64,000 nucleotides of DNA from an uncultured Clostridium sp. (GCA_900551615.1 URWN01000003.1:1-64000), one strand, 5' to 3'; counted from the first letter of the stretch, positions 1 to 9,227 are shown. A program made the numbers and translations. The notes: generated by a model from the letters alone, not told the origin.

Positions 1-147
1 TAAAAGGATTGTTATCATTATTTTACAAATGAATGGCAACCTATAATTTATATGTTTTATATAATAGATATTATTACAATAAATTTAATAAAAATAATTC
101 AGAAAGGTTTTTAAAATCATAAAATTAAAAGAAAAGGAGAGGAAAAT

Positions 148-2115
148 ATGACACAAGAAAAGTTAAATAATCAAGAAGAAAAAGCAGAAAGAAAAACAAG
201 AAGAACAACAAAAGCAGAAACAAAGTCAAATGAAAGTGCAAAAACAGTGGCAAAATCAGAAGTAAAAGAAAAAAATAAAGATGTAGAAAAATCAAGTAGG
301 AATACAAGAAAAACATCATCAAGAAATACTAGAAAACCAAGAGAAAAGAGAGAAAATAAAATAAAGGAAAATACGGAGCCAAAAGATTTAGTAGTAAGAG
401 GCGAAAATGCAATAGTAGAAAGAAAAACAACAAAGAAACATGAAAATATATTTAAAAAGCCAAAACTAAAAATAATTCCATTAGGTGGACTACATGAAGT
501 AGGAAAAAACATAACAGTTTTTGAATATGAAGATGAGATAATAGTAGTAGACTGTGGTTTATCATTTCCAGAAGACGACATGTTAGGTGTTGATTTAGTA
601 ATACCAGATATTACATATTTAAAAAGAAATGAAGAGAAAATAAAAGGCTTAATAATAACACATGGACATGAAGACCATATAGGAAGTGTTCCATATTTAT
701 TAAAACAAATAGATATACCAGTGTATGCTCCAAAGCTTGCAATGGGATTAATTAGAAACAAATTAGAAGAACATAGGATTTTAAGAAGTTCAACATTAAT
801 AGAAGTAACACAAGGACAAAAAATTAAATTTGGTAAATATTTTGAAGTTGAATTTATAAGAAGTACACATAGTATACCTGATTCAGTAATGCTTGCAATA
901 AAAACACCAGTTGGAACAATATTACACACAGGTGACTTTAAAGTAGACTATACACCAATAGATGGAAAAATAATGGATTTAGGTAGAATTGCAGAACTTG
1001 GAAACGAAGGAATTTTAGCATTAATGTCAGATAGTACAAATGCTGAAAGAAAAGGTTTCACAATGTCAGAAAGTTCAATAGGGCCAGTATTTGATGAACT
1101 ATTTGATGGATGCAAAAAAAGAATAGTAGTAGCAACATTTGCATCAAATGTACACAGAGTTCAACAAATAGTAAGTTCAGCAGTAAAATATCATAGAAAA
1201 ATTGCAGTATGTGGTAGAAGTATGATAAACATGATTACAACAGCAAAAGAATTAGGATATATCGATTGTCCAGATGATATATTTATTGATATAGATACAA
1301 TGTCAACATATAATGATGAGCAATTAGTAATTATAACAACAGGTAGTCAAGGAGAAACAATGTCAGCATTGACAAGAATGGCTGCAGGAGATCATAGAAA
1401 AGTTAAAATAACACCAAATGATTTAGTTATTATTTCTGCAAATCCAATACCTGGTAATGAAAAATCAGTTTCAAAAGTAATTGACGATTTAATGCAAATA
1501 GGTGCAGAGGTAGTATATAGTGCATTAGCAGATGTTCATGTTTCAGGACATGCTTGTCAAGAAGAACAAAAATTGATATTTGCACTTTCAAAACCAAAAT
1601 TCTTTATACCAGTTCATGGTGAATACAGACAATTAAAAGCACATGCAGAAACAGCACAATTAATGGGAATTCCAGCAAAAAATATTGTTATGATGGAAAA
1701 TGGTAGAGTTGTTGAATTAGACGAAAATGAAATGAAATTAGGTGGCATGGTTCCAAATGGTAGAGTTTTAGTTGATGGTCTTGGAGTTGGAGATGTTGGA
1801 AATATTGTTTTAAGAGATAGACAACATTTATCACAAGATGGTTTAATCGTTATTGTTTTAACTATGGATTCTTCTACAGGTGAAGTAGTTGCTGGGCCTG
1901 ATGTAATATCAAGAGGTTTTGTATATGTTAGAGAATCAGAAAACTTAATGGATGATGTTAAAAATGTTGTTAGACATGAAATTAGAAAATGTGAAGAAAA
2001 AGGAATTAGAGATTGGGCAACTATTAAGTCAACTGTTAGAGAAAATTTAAGAGACTATATTTTTACAAAAACAAAAAGAAACCCTATGATTATACCAATT
2101 ATAATGGAAGTATAA
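148..2115 (+). CDS. rnj: Ribonuclease J
   Basis: RNase J is a 5'-3' exo/endoribonuclease of the metallo-beta-lactamase (beta-CASP) family, central to mRNA decay in Firmicutes. The metal-binding motif HGHEDH lies at about residues 172-177, followed by the beta-CASP region and the C-terminal HVSGHA and PVHGEYRQL blocks. At 655 aa it is about 100 residues longer than the usual 555. The extra length is an N-terminal tail (residues 1 to about 105) made almost only of Lys, Arg, Glu, Thr, Ser and Asn, probably disordered. The ATG follows AAAGGAGAGG. It is the first gene in the window and is followed by gltX after 38 bp. Identification of the catalytic part is firm; the tail's role is unknown. Confidence 0.95.
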   Translation: MTQEKLNNQEEKAERKTRRTTKAETKSNESAKTVAKSEVKEKNKDVEKSSRNTRKTSSRNTRKPREKRENKIKENTEPKDLVVRGENAIVERKTTKKHENIFKKPKLKIIPLGGLHEVGKNITVFEYEDEIIVVDCGLSFPEDDMLGVDLVIPDITYLKRNEEKIKGLIITHGHEDHIGSVPYLLKQIDIPVYAPKLAMGLIRNKLEEHRILRSSTLIEVTQGQKIKFGKYFEVEFIRSTHSIPDSVMLAIKTPVGTILHTGDFKVDYTPIDGKIMDLGRIAELGNEGILALMSDSTNAERKGFTMSESSIGPVFDELFDGCKKRIVVATFASNVHRVQQIVSSAVKYHRKIAVCGRSMINMITTAKELGYIDCPDDIFIDIDTMSTYNDEQLVIITTGSQGETMSALTRMAAGDHRKVKITPNDLVIISANPIPGNEKSVSKVIDDLMQIGAEVVYSALADVHVSGHACQEEQKLIFALSKPKFFIPVHGEYRQLKAHAETAQLMGIPAKNIVMMENGRVVELDENEMKLGGMVPNGRVLVDGLGVGDVGNIVLRDRQHLSQDGLIVIVLTMDSSTGEVVAGPDVISRGFVYVRESENLMDDVKNVVRHEIRKCEEKGIRDWATIKSTVRENLRDYIFTKTKRNPMIIPIIMEV

Positions 2116-2153
2116 AGGAAATATATACTAAAAAATAAAAAGGAGAAAAGAAA

Positions 2154-3794
2154 ATGGATTATAAAGATTTAGCAAATTTAATATTTCCAGATGCAAAGGA
2201 AATATCATATTATGAAGAAAAGTATCCAGAAAGAAATTTACCAGAAGGTGCAATTGTAACAAGATTTGCACCTAGTCCAACAGGATTTGTACATATAGGA
2301 GGTTTATATCAATCTTTAATAGCAAGAAAACTAGCTTCACAAACAAATGGAGTATTTTTCTTAAGGATTGAAGATACAGACCAAAAAAGAGAAGTTGAAA
2401 ATGCAGTATCAGGAATAGTAAGTTCTTTAAAAGACTTTGCAATTGAGCCAGACGAAGGTATGATTTCTGAAAATGAAGGAAAAGGAAATTATGGACCATA
2501 TAAACAAAGTCAAAGAAAAGAAATTTATCAAGCATATGCAAAATACTTAATTGAACAAGGAAAAGCATATCCATGTTTCTGTACTCCAGAAGATGTAGAA
2601 GAAATAAGAGCAAAACAAGAGGCTGCAAAAATTAGACCTGGATATTATGGTGTATGGGCAAAATGTAGAACTGTAACAGTTGAAGATGCTATGAAAAGAA
2701 TCCAAAATGGTGAAAATTATATAATCAGATTCAAATCACCTGGAAGAGAAGATAGAAAAATACAACATCATGATGTAATTAAAGGAAAGGTTGATTTCCC
2801 AGAAAATGACCAAGATATAGTTATAATAAAAGCAGATGGATTACCAACATATCACTTTGCACATGCAGTTGATGACCACTTAATGCATACAACACATGTA
2901 ATAAGAGGGGATGAATGGTTATCATCAGTACCATTACATTTACAATTATTCCATGAATTAGGATTTAAAGCTCCTAAATATGCACATATTGCACCAATCA
3001 TGAAAAATGATAATGGAAATAAAAGAAAATTAAGTAAAAGAAAAGATGCAGAGGCTGCTGTTAGTTATTATGCTGAAGAAGGTATTCCAGCAGAAGCTGT
3101 AAAAGAATATTTAATGAATATTGCAAATTCTACATTTGAAAATTGGAGAAGAGCAAATCCAGATAAATCTATGGATGAGTTCCAATTACAATTAAATAAA
3201 ATGAGTGTTAGTGGTGCTTTATTTGATATGGTTAAATTATTAGATGTATCAAAAACAGTAATATCAAAAATGTCAGCAGAAGAAGTATATGAAAATGCTT
3301 TAAATTGGGCGTCAAAATATGATCAAGAATTAGCTGAAATTTTAAAAGATAAAGAATACGCTTTAAAAGTTTTTGGAATAGAAAGAGGAAACAAAAAGCC
3401 AAGAAAAGATATATCAAAATGGTCAGATGTTAAAGAAAATGTTGAATATATGTATAATGAATTATTTGATAAAAACCAAGATGAATATCCATTCCAAGTA
3501 ATAAATGATAAAGAATCAATTAATAAGATATTAAAATTATATGTTGAAAAATATTACAATGAAAATGACGATAAACAAACTTGGTTTGACAAAATAAAAG
3601 AATTATCAGGTGAAATGGGTTATGCTAAAGAAGTTAAAGAATTTAAAGCAAACCCAGGAATGTATGCAGCACACGTTGGTGATGTTAGTACAGTTTTAAG
3701 AGTAGCTTTAACAAAGAGAACTAATACACCAGATTTATATGAAATAATGCAAGTTTTAGGAAAAGATGAAATTGTAAGACGTTTTTCAAAATAA
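2154..3794 (+). CDS. gltX: Glutamate--tRNA ligase
   Basis: Class I aminoacyl-tRNA synthetase charging tRNA-Glu in the cytoplasm (546 aa). The N-terminal RFAPSPTGFVHIGG segment contains the HIGH-type signature at about residues 46-50, and the KMSKS-type loop appears as KLSKR near residue 292. LRIEDTDQKR is the typical glutamyl-tRNA synthetase block. The ATG is preceded by AAAGGAGAAAAG. It follows RNase J by 38 bp, so co-transcription is likely. I saw no T-box leader upstream. The C-terminal half (residues 330-546) is the more variable anticodon-binding region. It could be discriminating or non-discriminating; sequence reading does not settle that. Confidence 0.95.
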   Translation: MDYKDLANLIFPDAKEISYYEEKYPERNLPEGAIVTRFAPSPTGFVHIGGLYQSLIARKLASQTNGVFFLRIEDTDQKREVENAVSGIVSSLKDFAIEPDEGMISENEGKGNYGPYKQSQRKEIYQAYAKYLIEQGKAYPCFCTPEDVEEIRAKQEAAKIRPGYYGVWAKCRTVTVEDAMKRIQNGENYIIRFKSPGREDRKIQHHDVIKGKVDFPENDQDIVIIKADGLPTYHFAHAVDDHLMHTTHVIRGDEWLSSVPLHLQLFHELGFKAPKYAHIAPIMKNDNGNKRKLSKRKDAEAAVSYYAEEGIPAEAVKEYLMNIANSTFENWRRANPDKSMDEFQLQLNKMSVSGALFDMVKLLDVSKTVISKMSAEEVYENALNWASKYDQELAEILKDKEYALKVFGIERGNKKPRKDISKWSDVKENVEYMYNELFDKNQDEYPFQVINDKESINKILKLYVEKYYNENDDKQTWFDKIKELSGEMGYAKEVKEFKANPGMYAAHVGDVSTVLRVALTKRTNTPDLYEIMQVLGKDEIVRRFSK

Positions 3795-3828
3795 AGTTTG
3801 TACTGTATAGGGAGGAATGAAAAACAAG

Positions 3829-4014
3829 ATGGACTATAATATTGGTGATATTGTTAGAACGAAAAAACAACATCCTTGTGGGAGTAAGCTATGGGAGATA
3901 ACTCGTGTAGGAGTCGATTTTAAGTTGAAATGCCAAGGTTGTGGACACATTGTGATGGTTCCAAGGGAAAAGGCTTTGAAAATGATAACTAAGAAAATAG
4001 AAAATAATCAATAG
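3829..4014 (+). CDS. DUF951-family small protein
   Basis: A 61-residue protein of the DUF951 type found widely in Firmicutes. The sequence runs from MDYNIGDIVRTKKQHPCG through CQGCGHIVMVPRE, with conserved HPCGS and CxGCxH elements that could bind a metal. Function is not known. Start choice: an ATG at 3817 lies only 1 nt after GGAGG, too close for use, whereas the ATG at 3829 lies 13 nt downstream and gives the N-terminus typical of the family. It sits 34 bp after gltX and before a terminator, so it is the likely last gene of that transcription unit. Confidence 0.8.
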   Translation: MDYNIGDIVRTKKQHPCGSKLWEITRVGVDFKLKCQGCGHIVMVPREKALKMITKKIENNQ

Positions 4015-4056
4015 ACTTAAATATGAGATGTAAAGAAATAAATTAGATATATTAAG

Positions 4057-4086
4057 AAAAAAGATGTCGAAAATTGACATCTTTTT
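4057..4086 (+). terminator. Rho-independent terminator after the gltX unit
   Basis: A stem AAAAGATGTC / GACATCTTTT with a 7-nt loop runs into a T-rich stretch, 43 bp after the stop of the DUF951 gene. Confidence 0.75.
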
Positions 4087-4151
4087 ATTATGCTTATCAT
4101 AATATATAGTATAGCACAATAAATAAAAGTGTTATGCAGGAGGTGACTTTT

Positions 4152-4421
4152 ATGGAGCCGCAAGAAGTATTTTGCTATGACAAAAAAGAAGATAAATGCA
4201 ATAACAATAAATGTTTTGGAATTATAACAGTAATATTAGCAATTGCTCTTGCATTTGTTGTTGGATTACTAGTTGGTGCAGCAGCAATATCGTCTGAAAT
4301 ATTAGCATCTTTTGGAGCAATAATTGTATTAGCTGTAGTACTTGCGTTACTTCTAGTTTTATCTATAATATTATTAATTTGTAATAGAAAAAAAGATAAA
4401 AAAAGAAAATGTTGTTGCTAA
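4152..4421 (+). CDS. Small Cys-rich membrane protein, unknown function
   Basis: I do not recognise a family. The 89-residue product has a polar, Cys-containing N-terminus (CYDKKEDKCNNNKC), two hydrophobic spans of about 20-25 residues each (roughly residues 23-45 and 50-76) and a basic tail ending KKDKKRKCCC. Start: an ideal AGGAGGTGA at 4138-4146 lies 5 nt before the ATG at 4152; the ATG at 4134 overlaps this site and is unlikely. It stands alone between two terminators, so it is a monocistronic gene. The Cys clusters at both ends suggest metal binding or acylation, but this is inference. Confidence 0.7.
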   Translation: MEPQEVFCYDKKEDKCNNNKCFGIITVILAIALAFVVGLLVGAAAISSEILASFGAIIVLAVVLALLLVLSIILLICNRKKDKKRKCCC

Positions 4422-4426
4422 AAAAA

Positions 4427-4464
4427 CGGGATTTGGAGTATTGGCTCCTTAATCCCGCTTTTTT
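4427..4464. terminator. Bidirectional terminator between convergent genes
   Basis: Stem CGGGATT / AATCCCG (4427-4433 and 4451-4457) with an inner GGAG/CTCC, flanked by A-run and T-run. It separates the small membrane protein gene (+) from engB (-) and can serve both. Confidence 0.85.
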
Positions 4465-5044
4465 AAATATATTTTTCAATTTCTTTCCAAACATCATCCA
4501 TATAAATTTTTCTTTCAGAAGAAAATGGAAAAGTTGGAATATCTCCAATTGGATTTAAAGTTTTTTGCAATTTATTAGCGACATCTGAAACTTTAGTAAC
4601 GGCAATTTTATCAGCCTTATTTGCTAAAATTATGCAAGGTAAACCAGAGCGTATAACATAATCATACATAAGTTTATCATTTTCAGTAGGAGAGTGGCGA
4701 ATATCTACTAAAAAGATAATCAAAGAAATTTGTTCTCTATTAAATAAATATTGTTCAATAAATTTACCAACTTGTTCTTGTTCTTTTTTAGACATTTTGC
4801 TGTAGCCGTATCCAGGTAAATCAACAAAATAAAATTTTTCATCAATATTGTAGAAATTTATTTGTCTTGTTTTACCAGGTTCACTACTTGTTCTAGCAAG
4901 TTTTTTTCTGTTTATCATAGTGTTTATAAAACTTGATTTACCAACATTAGATTTACCAACCAAAACGATTTCAGGTAAATTATTTTTTGGATATTGAGCA
5001 GGTCTTACTGCAGATACTTCAAATTTTGGATTATTAACTATCAT
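4463..5044 (-). CDS. engB: Ribosome biogenesis GTP-binding protein EngB/YsxC
   Basis: A 193-aa single-domain GTPase needed for 50S subunit assembly. Visible motifs: P-loop GKSNVGKSS (G1), DLPGYG (G3), NKAD (G4) and the N-terminal RPAQYPKNNLPE element typical of the family. Length matches the usual 190-200 aa. The ATG follows AAGGAGTG. It lies downstream of serS on the same strand, 91 bp apart, with a GGGACG hairpin between them. In many Firmicutes engB follows lon; here it does not. Confidence 0.93.
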   Translation of the reverse strand: MIVNNPKFEVSAVRPAQYPKNNLPEIVLVGKSNVGKSSFINTMINRKKLARTSSEPGKTRQINFYNIDEKFYFVDLPGYGYSKMSKKEQEQVGKFIEQYLFNREQISLIIFLVDIRHSPTENDKLMYDYVIRSGLPCIILANKADKIAVTKVSDVANKLQKTLNPIGDIPTFPFSSERKIYMDDVWKEIEKYI

Positions 5045-5106
5045 TTTTCACTCCTTATTTTTTATAAAGTAGATGCTTTAATAAGAACAATTCTAAATGG
5101 ATAAAG

Positions 5107-5135
5107 TGTCCAAAAAGAACCGTCCCTATTGGACA
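5107..5135 (-). repeat. GGGACG hairpin element (type I), 3' of serS
   Basis: On the minus strand it reads stem TGTCCAATA, 11-nt loop GGGACGGTTCT, stem TTTTGGACA (one stem mismatch). It begins immediately after the serS stop codon. One of at least a dozen related hairpins in the window. Confidence 0.9.
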
Positions 5136-6422
5136 TTATTTTTTAGGAAGAATTTTTTCAGTTCCACCCATATAAGGTCTTAAAACCTCTGGAACAGTAA
5201 CACTTCCATCTTCATTGTAATTGTTCTCTAATACAGCGATTAGTCCTCTTGGTGTTGCAACGACTGTATTGTTTAATGTATGTAAGAAGTAATTTCCTTT
5301 TTCACTTTTTACACGAATTCCTAAACGTCTAGCTTGAGCATCTCCTAAGTTAGAACAACTACAAACTTCAAAGTATTTCTTTTGTCTTGGGCTCCATGCT
5401 TCTATATCACAAGATTTTACTTTTAAATCTGCTAAGTCACCAGAGCAGCAGTCAAGTTGTCTTACAGGGACATTAAAGCTTCTGAATAAGTCAACACTTA
5501 ATTTCCACATTTTATTGTACCAAGTCATAGAATCTTCAGGTTCGCATAAAACTATCATTTCTTGTTTTTCAAATTGATGAACACGGTATAGACCTCTTTC
5601 TTCCAAACCATGTGAACCAATTTCTTTTCTAAAACATGGAGAGTAAGATGTCATGCTAATTGGAAGTTCTTCTTTTTTTATTAATTGGTCTTTAAATCTA
5701 CCAATCATAGAATGTTCAGAAGTTCCGATTAAATATAAATCTTCACCTTCAATTTTGTACATCATATCATACATTTCTTCAAAACTCATAACACCAGTTA
5801 CAACATCACTACGAATCATAAATGGTGGTATAGCATATGTAAAGCCATTATTGATCATGTAGTCTCTAGCGTATGCAAGCATTGCTTCATGAAGTCTTGC
5901 AACATCACCAATTAAATAATAGAAACCTACACCACTTGTACGTCCAGCAGATTCTTTATCCATTCCGTTAAATCTTGCAATAATATCTGCATGATATGGA
6001 ATTTCGTAATCTGGAACAACTGGTTCACCAAATCTTTGAACTTCTACATTTTCACTGTCATCTTTACCGATTGGAACAGAAGGGTCCATGATATTTGGTA
6101 TTTTCATCATTCTTGATTTTATTTCTTCTGCATATTTTGCTTCTAATTTTTCGTTTTCTTCAAGTTTTGCATTTATTTCTTGAACTTTTACTTTTATGCT
6201 TTCAGCTTCTTCTTTTTTGCCTTGTTTCATAAGTCCACCAATTTCGGCACTTAAAGATTTTCTTTCTGCTCTTAAGTTATCTCCATTTAATTTTGCTTCT
6301 CTGTTTTTTACATCTAAATCGATGACTTCATCAACTAATACTAATTTTTCGTCTTGAAATTTGTTCTTGATGTTTTGTTTAACAACATCTGGATTTTCTC
6401 TTAAAAATTTGATATCTATCAT
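5136..6422 (-). CDS. serS: Serine--tRNA ligase
   Basis: Class II synthetase charging tRNA-Ser and tRNA-Sec (428 aa, normal length). The N-terminal part (about residues 30-100) is the charged coiled-coil arm that holds the tRNA long variable arm. Catalytic motifs are seen as TSEH, PCFRKEIGSHG (motif 2) and a C-terminal Gly-Arg block near TPRGLIAVLENN (motif 3). The ATG follows AGGAGGAAAA. I looked for T-box features in the upstream 255 bp on this strand (GGTGGTACCGCG-type) and found none. A GGGACG hairpin touches its stop codon. Confidence 0.95.
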   Translation of the reverse strand: MIDIKFLRENPDVVKQNIKNKFQDEKLVLVDEVIDLDVKNREAKLNGDNLRAERKSLSAEIGGLMKQGKKEEAESIKVKVQEINAKLEENEKLEAKYAEEIKSRMMKIPNIMDPSVPIGKDDSENVEVQRFGEPVVPDYEIPYHADIIARFNGMDKESAGRTSGVGFYYLIGDVARLHEAMLAYARDYMINNGFTYAIPPFMIRSDVVTGVMSFEEMYDMMYKIEGEDLYLIGTSEHSMIGRFKDQLIKKEELPISMTSYSPCFRKEIGSHGLEERGLYRVHQFEKQEMIVLCEPEDSMTWYNKMWKLSVDLFRSFNVPVRQLDCCSGDLADLKVKSCDIEAWSPRQKKYFEVCSCSNLGDAQARRLGIRVKSEKGNYFLHTLNNTVVATPRGLIAVLENNYNEDGSVTVPEVLRPYMGGTEKILPKK

Positions 6423-6677
6423 TTTTTTCCTCCTAGAAATTTATAAAAATAGAAAGTATATTTCTATTTAAATTATCTTAATAAATTATGAAACTATTAT
6501 ATACTAAATTTATGGAAATATCAAGGAAAATTGGTATAAAAAAAGAAACAGAAGTGAAATAAGGCTAAAAATAATTTGTTAATTTATACCATTTTTTTAT
6601 GGATTTGTAAATAGAATAAAATTCAAAAAAAAGGTAAAAATATAAATTAAGGAAAATGGTAAAAGGAGCAATAGCAG

Positions 6678-7523
6678 ATGATTGTAGAAATAATAAAATT
6701 TATATTATATTCAGGATTAATCGTATTAATTTCTAAATATATATTAGTTTCAACATTAAGAAAGCTAGCAGAAGCATTAAATTTAAAAGCGAAAACAGTA
6801 GGGGATATAGCAGGATATGCAACTTCAGTACCTGAATTATTAACAATAACAACATCAAGCTTAAGAGGATTAACAGGAGCAAGTGTATATAATATTTTAA
6901 GCTCAAATGTTATAAATTTAATTCAATATTTAGGTGCTATTGTGTTAAATAAAAATACTTCAAAGTTACGTAATAGAGCTATAATAACTGATTTAGTATT
7001 AGTATTTTTTACAATTGCAATTCCAATTGCTTTTTTAAAGCTTAATATAGAATTAAAATTAGCAGTAGTTCCATTATTTGTTATTTTGTATATTCTTTTT
7101 AGAGTTTTAAATAATCATGTTCATAAATTATATTTAAAAAATGAAGATGCGGAAATCGCAGAAGAAATAGAAGAGGAAAGAGAAGAACAAAAGAAAAATA
7201 CTAAAAAAGTGTTGATATATGCTGTTGTTTTAATTGTAACAGGAATTTTATTATTTGTTATTGGTGAATTATTGGGTAATACTCTTGAGAATTTGTGTAA
7301 TTTATTTGGAGTTTCAGAAGTTATTGTTGGAATTTTATTAGGATTTGTTACAAGTTTGCCTGAATTGATAACTTTTTTTGAGGCTCAAAGACATTATAAA
7401 AAGGTTGATGACGATATGCTTGGTGTTGTTGAAGCTACTAATAATTTGCTGACTTCAAATATCTTAAATTTGTTTTTAATACAAACAATTGGAATTTTAA
7501 TATTAAGTTTAGTTAAAGCCTAG
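6678..7523 (+). CDS. CaCA-family cation exchanger-like membrane protein
   Basis: A 281-aa membrane protein resembling sodium/calcium exchangers. Two alpha-repeat-like segments appear: GYATSVPELLTI near residues 46-58 and GFVTSLPELITF near residues 220-232, each with the family's Ser-Pro-Glu core. About eight hydrophobic spans are split by an acidic loop (EDAEIAEEIEEEREEQ, about residues 156-172). The ion is not predictable. The ATG follows AAAGGAGCAATAGCAG. Gene stands alone between the divergent serS and the hrcA promoter; it is shorter than the typical 310-330 aa of YrbG-type members. Confidence 0.75.
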   Translation: MIVEIIKFILYSGLIVLISKYILVSTLRKLAEALNLKAKTVGDIAGYATSVPELLTITTSSLRGLTGASVYNILSSNVINLIQYLGAIVLNKNTSKLRNRAIITDLVLVFFTIAIPIAFLKLNIELKLAVVPLFVILYILFRVLNNHVHKLYLKNEDAEIAEEIEEEREEQKKNTKKVLIYAVVLIVTGILLFVIGELLGNTLENLCNLFGVSEVIVGILLGFVTSLPELITFFEAQRHYKKVDDDMLGVVEATNNLLTSNILNLFLIQTIGILILSLVKA

Positions 7524-7577
7524 GAAGGCTTTATATTTTTTTGCATAGTTAATGTTCACAAAAAATTCACAATTTTT

Positions 7578-7604
7578 TTAGCAAAATGTATTGACAAGTG
7601 CTAA
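7578..7604 (+). promoter_or_regulatory. Upstream CIRCE-like operator at hrcA, overlapping the -35
   Basis: TTAGCAAAA - 9 nt - AAGTGCTAA has the exact 9-9-9 layout of a CIRCE element (consensus TTAGCACTC-N9-GAGTGCTAA), with the inner bases of the left half changed. Its spacer and right arm contain the TTGACA -35 (7591-7596); a TATAAT -10 is at 7612-7617. HrcA binding here would block polymerase directly. See the second operator at 7629. Confidence 0.65.
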
Positions 7605-7628
7605 AAAAGGATATAATATATAGAAAGA

Positions 7629-7655
7629 TTAGCAAACAAACAAAAAGAGTGCTAA
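7629..7655 (+). promoter_or_regulatory. CIRCE operator upstream of hrcA
   Basis: TTAGCAAAC - AAACAAAAA - GAGTGCTAA: a perfect right half-site, degenerate left half-site and 9-nt spacer. It lies between the -10 and the hrcA start codon, so it is in the 5' leader. The same spacer AAACAAAAA is found in the groES CIRCE at 51303. Confidence 0.85.
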
Positions 7656-7668
7656 AAGAGGTGAGAAA

Positions 7669-8679
7669 ATGCTAGATGATAGAAAAAAGAAAGTATTACA
7701 AGCCATAGTAGAAGAATATATAAACACAGCAGAGCCAGTAAGCTCAAATGCACTAACCAACAACGAAGAATTACAATACAGCAGTGCAACAATAAGAAAC
7801 GAAATGGCGGACCTTGAAAAAGCAGGATATCTAGAAAAAACACATACATCAAGTGGAAGAATACCATCAGAAAAAGGATATCGATACTATGTAGACGAAT
7901 TATTAAAAGACGACAACATAAGTATGGAAGAAATTAAATATATAAGTGACAAATTAGAAACAAAAGTAAATGAAATAGAAGACTTAACCAAAATTGCAAC
8001 AACAACAATTTCAGAAATAACACATTATACAACATTAGCAATTGGCCCAAGTTCACAAGATTTGCTAATTGAAGAAATAAAATTTGTTTTACTAGGGCCA
8101 AGAATGTTAATGGCAATTATATTGACAAATACGGGAATGGTAAAAGAAACAATAATAAAATTTGATGAAGACATAACAGATAAACAGGTAGAAACAATAA
8201 ATTATATGTTCAATCAAAAATTAAAAGGCCAACCACTTCAAATAATAGATGTTCCATTAGAAGAATATCTAATAAATGAAATGAAATATAGTGTAAAAGT
8301 TATAAAACCAATAATAGAACAAATAAAAAAAGTTATTTCAGAAGATAGGCAAGTATATCTAGAAGGAGCAAATAAATCATTTGATTTACCGGAATTTAAT
8401 AGCTTAGCTGTTGCTAAAAACTTTGTAAATATAATTGATGAAAAAGATTTAATGACAGATATATTAAATTCAGGATTTGCAAAAGATATTAATGTTTATA
8501 TTGGCGATGAAAATGAAAAAGAAGAACTTAAAGATTTTAGTGTTATAACTTTTAAGCATAAAGTTGGAGACAAAGATATGGGAACAATAGGAATTATAGG
8601 ACCTAAAAGAATGGACTATTCAAAAGTTATTTCAGTTATGAAATATATAAACAAAAAATTAAAAGATAAAGGAATATAA
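7669..8679 (+). CDS. hrcA: Heat-inducible transcription repressor HrcA
   Basis: Repressor of class I heat-shock genes that binds CIRCE (336 aa). The N-terminal winged helix (about residues 1-75) includes EEYINTAEPVSS and SSATIRNEMADLEKAGYLEKTHTSSGR, the conserved HrcA DNA-binding block. A GAF-like dimerisation domain follows. The ATG follows AGAGGTGAGAAA. It heads hrcA-grpE-dnaK-(unknown)-dnaJ and is preceded by two CIRCE-type operators, so it should repress its own operon and groES-groEL. Confidence 0.96.
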   Translation: MLDDRKKKVLQAIVEEYINTAEPVSSNALTNNEELQYSSATIRNEMADLEKAGYLEKTHTSSGRIPSEKGYRYYVDELLKDDNISMEEIKYISDKLETKVNEIEDLTKIATTTISEITHYTTLAIGPSSQDLLIEEIKFVLLGPRMLMAIILTNTGMVKETIIKFDEDITDKQVETINYMFNQKLKGQPLQIIDVPLEEYLINEMKYSVKVIKPIIEQIKKVISEDRQVYLEGANKSFDLPEFNSLAVAKNFVNIIDEKDLMTDILNSGFAKDINVYIGDENEKEELKDFSVITFKHKVGDKDMGTIGIIGPKRMDYSKVISVMKYINKKLKDKGI

Positions 8680-8720
8680 AATCTTTTAAAGATTAAAATA
8701 AAAAAGAAAGAGGCGATAAG

Positions 8721-9227
8721 ATGTCAGAAAAAAATGAAAATGTTGAACAAGAAGTAACAGAAGAAATAAAAAAAATAAATGAAGAAAAAAGTGAATTACA
8801 AAAAAAACAGCAAGAATTAGATGATTTGACAGATAGATATAAAAGAATTTTAGCTGAATTTGAAAATCATAAAAAAAGAAGCCAAAAAGAAAGAGAAGGA
8901 ATGTATAATTCAATTTTAGGTGATGTTGTAGAAGTTATGCTTCCAATATTAGATAATCTAGAAAATGCGGCAAAAGTTGAAACTCAAGATGAAAATTATA
9001 AAAAAGGTGTTGAACTTGTTTTAAAACAATTTCAAGATGTACTTAAAGCTAAAGGCGTAGAAGAAATAAAGGCTCTTGGTGAGACTTTTGATCCAGAATT
9101 ACATGAAGCTGTTAGTAGCGTTCAAGATGATTCTAAAGGAGAAAAAGAAATTGTTCAAGAGTATAGAAAAGGTTACAGGATAGGACATAGAGTTATTAGA
9201 CATTCTATGGTAGTTGTAGCTAATTAA
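8721..9227 (+). CDS. grpE: Nucleotide exchange factor GrpE
   Basis: 168-aa exchange factor for DnaK. The N-terminal 50 residues form a long charged coiled coil; the core includes DRYKRILAEFENHKKR and the C-terminal beta-domain motif GYRIGHRVIRHSMVVVAN, near-perfect for GrpE. It follows hrcA by 41 bp with RBS AAAGAGG. Between grpE and dnaK lies an inverted pair of GGGACG hairpins. Confidence 0.96.
   Translation: MSEKNENVEQEVTEEIKKINEEKSELQKKQQELDDLTDRYKRILAEFENHKKRSQKEREGMYNSILGDVVEVMLPILDNLENAAKVETQDENYKKGVELVLKQFQDVLKAKGVEEIKALGETFDPELHEAVSSVQDDSKGEKEIVQEYRKGYRIGHRVIRHSMVVVAN

Noticed and set aside
171..929. Long open frame on the minus strand inside the RNase J gene (252 codons).
   Set aside because: It is antisense to the low-complexity N-terminal tail and catalytic start of RNase J, has Ser/Phe-rich shadow composition and no ribosome binding site.
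3817..3828. Earlier ATG start for the DUF951 gene.
   Set aside because: It lies 1 nt after GGAGG, too close for initiation, and adds residues not typical of the family.
5107..5135. GGGACG hairpins as ordinary Rho-independent terminators.
   Set aside because: They lack a T-run after the stem, occur inside operons, inside coding ends and directly before ribosome binding sites, and share a fixed loop.
6423..6677. T-box leader for serS.
   Set aside because: No GGTGGTACCGCG-like antiterminator sequence or specifier loop is visible on the minus strand.
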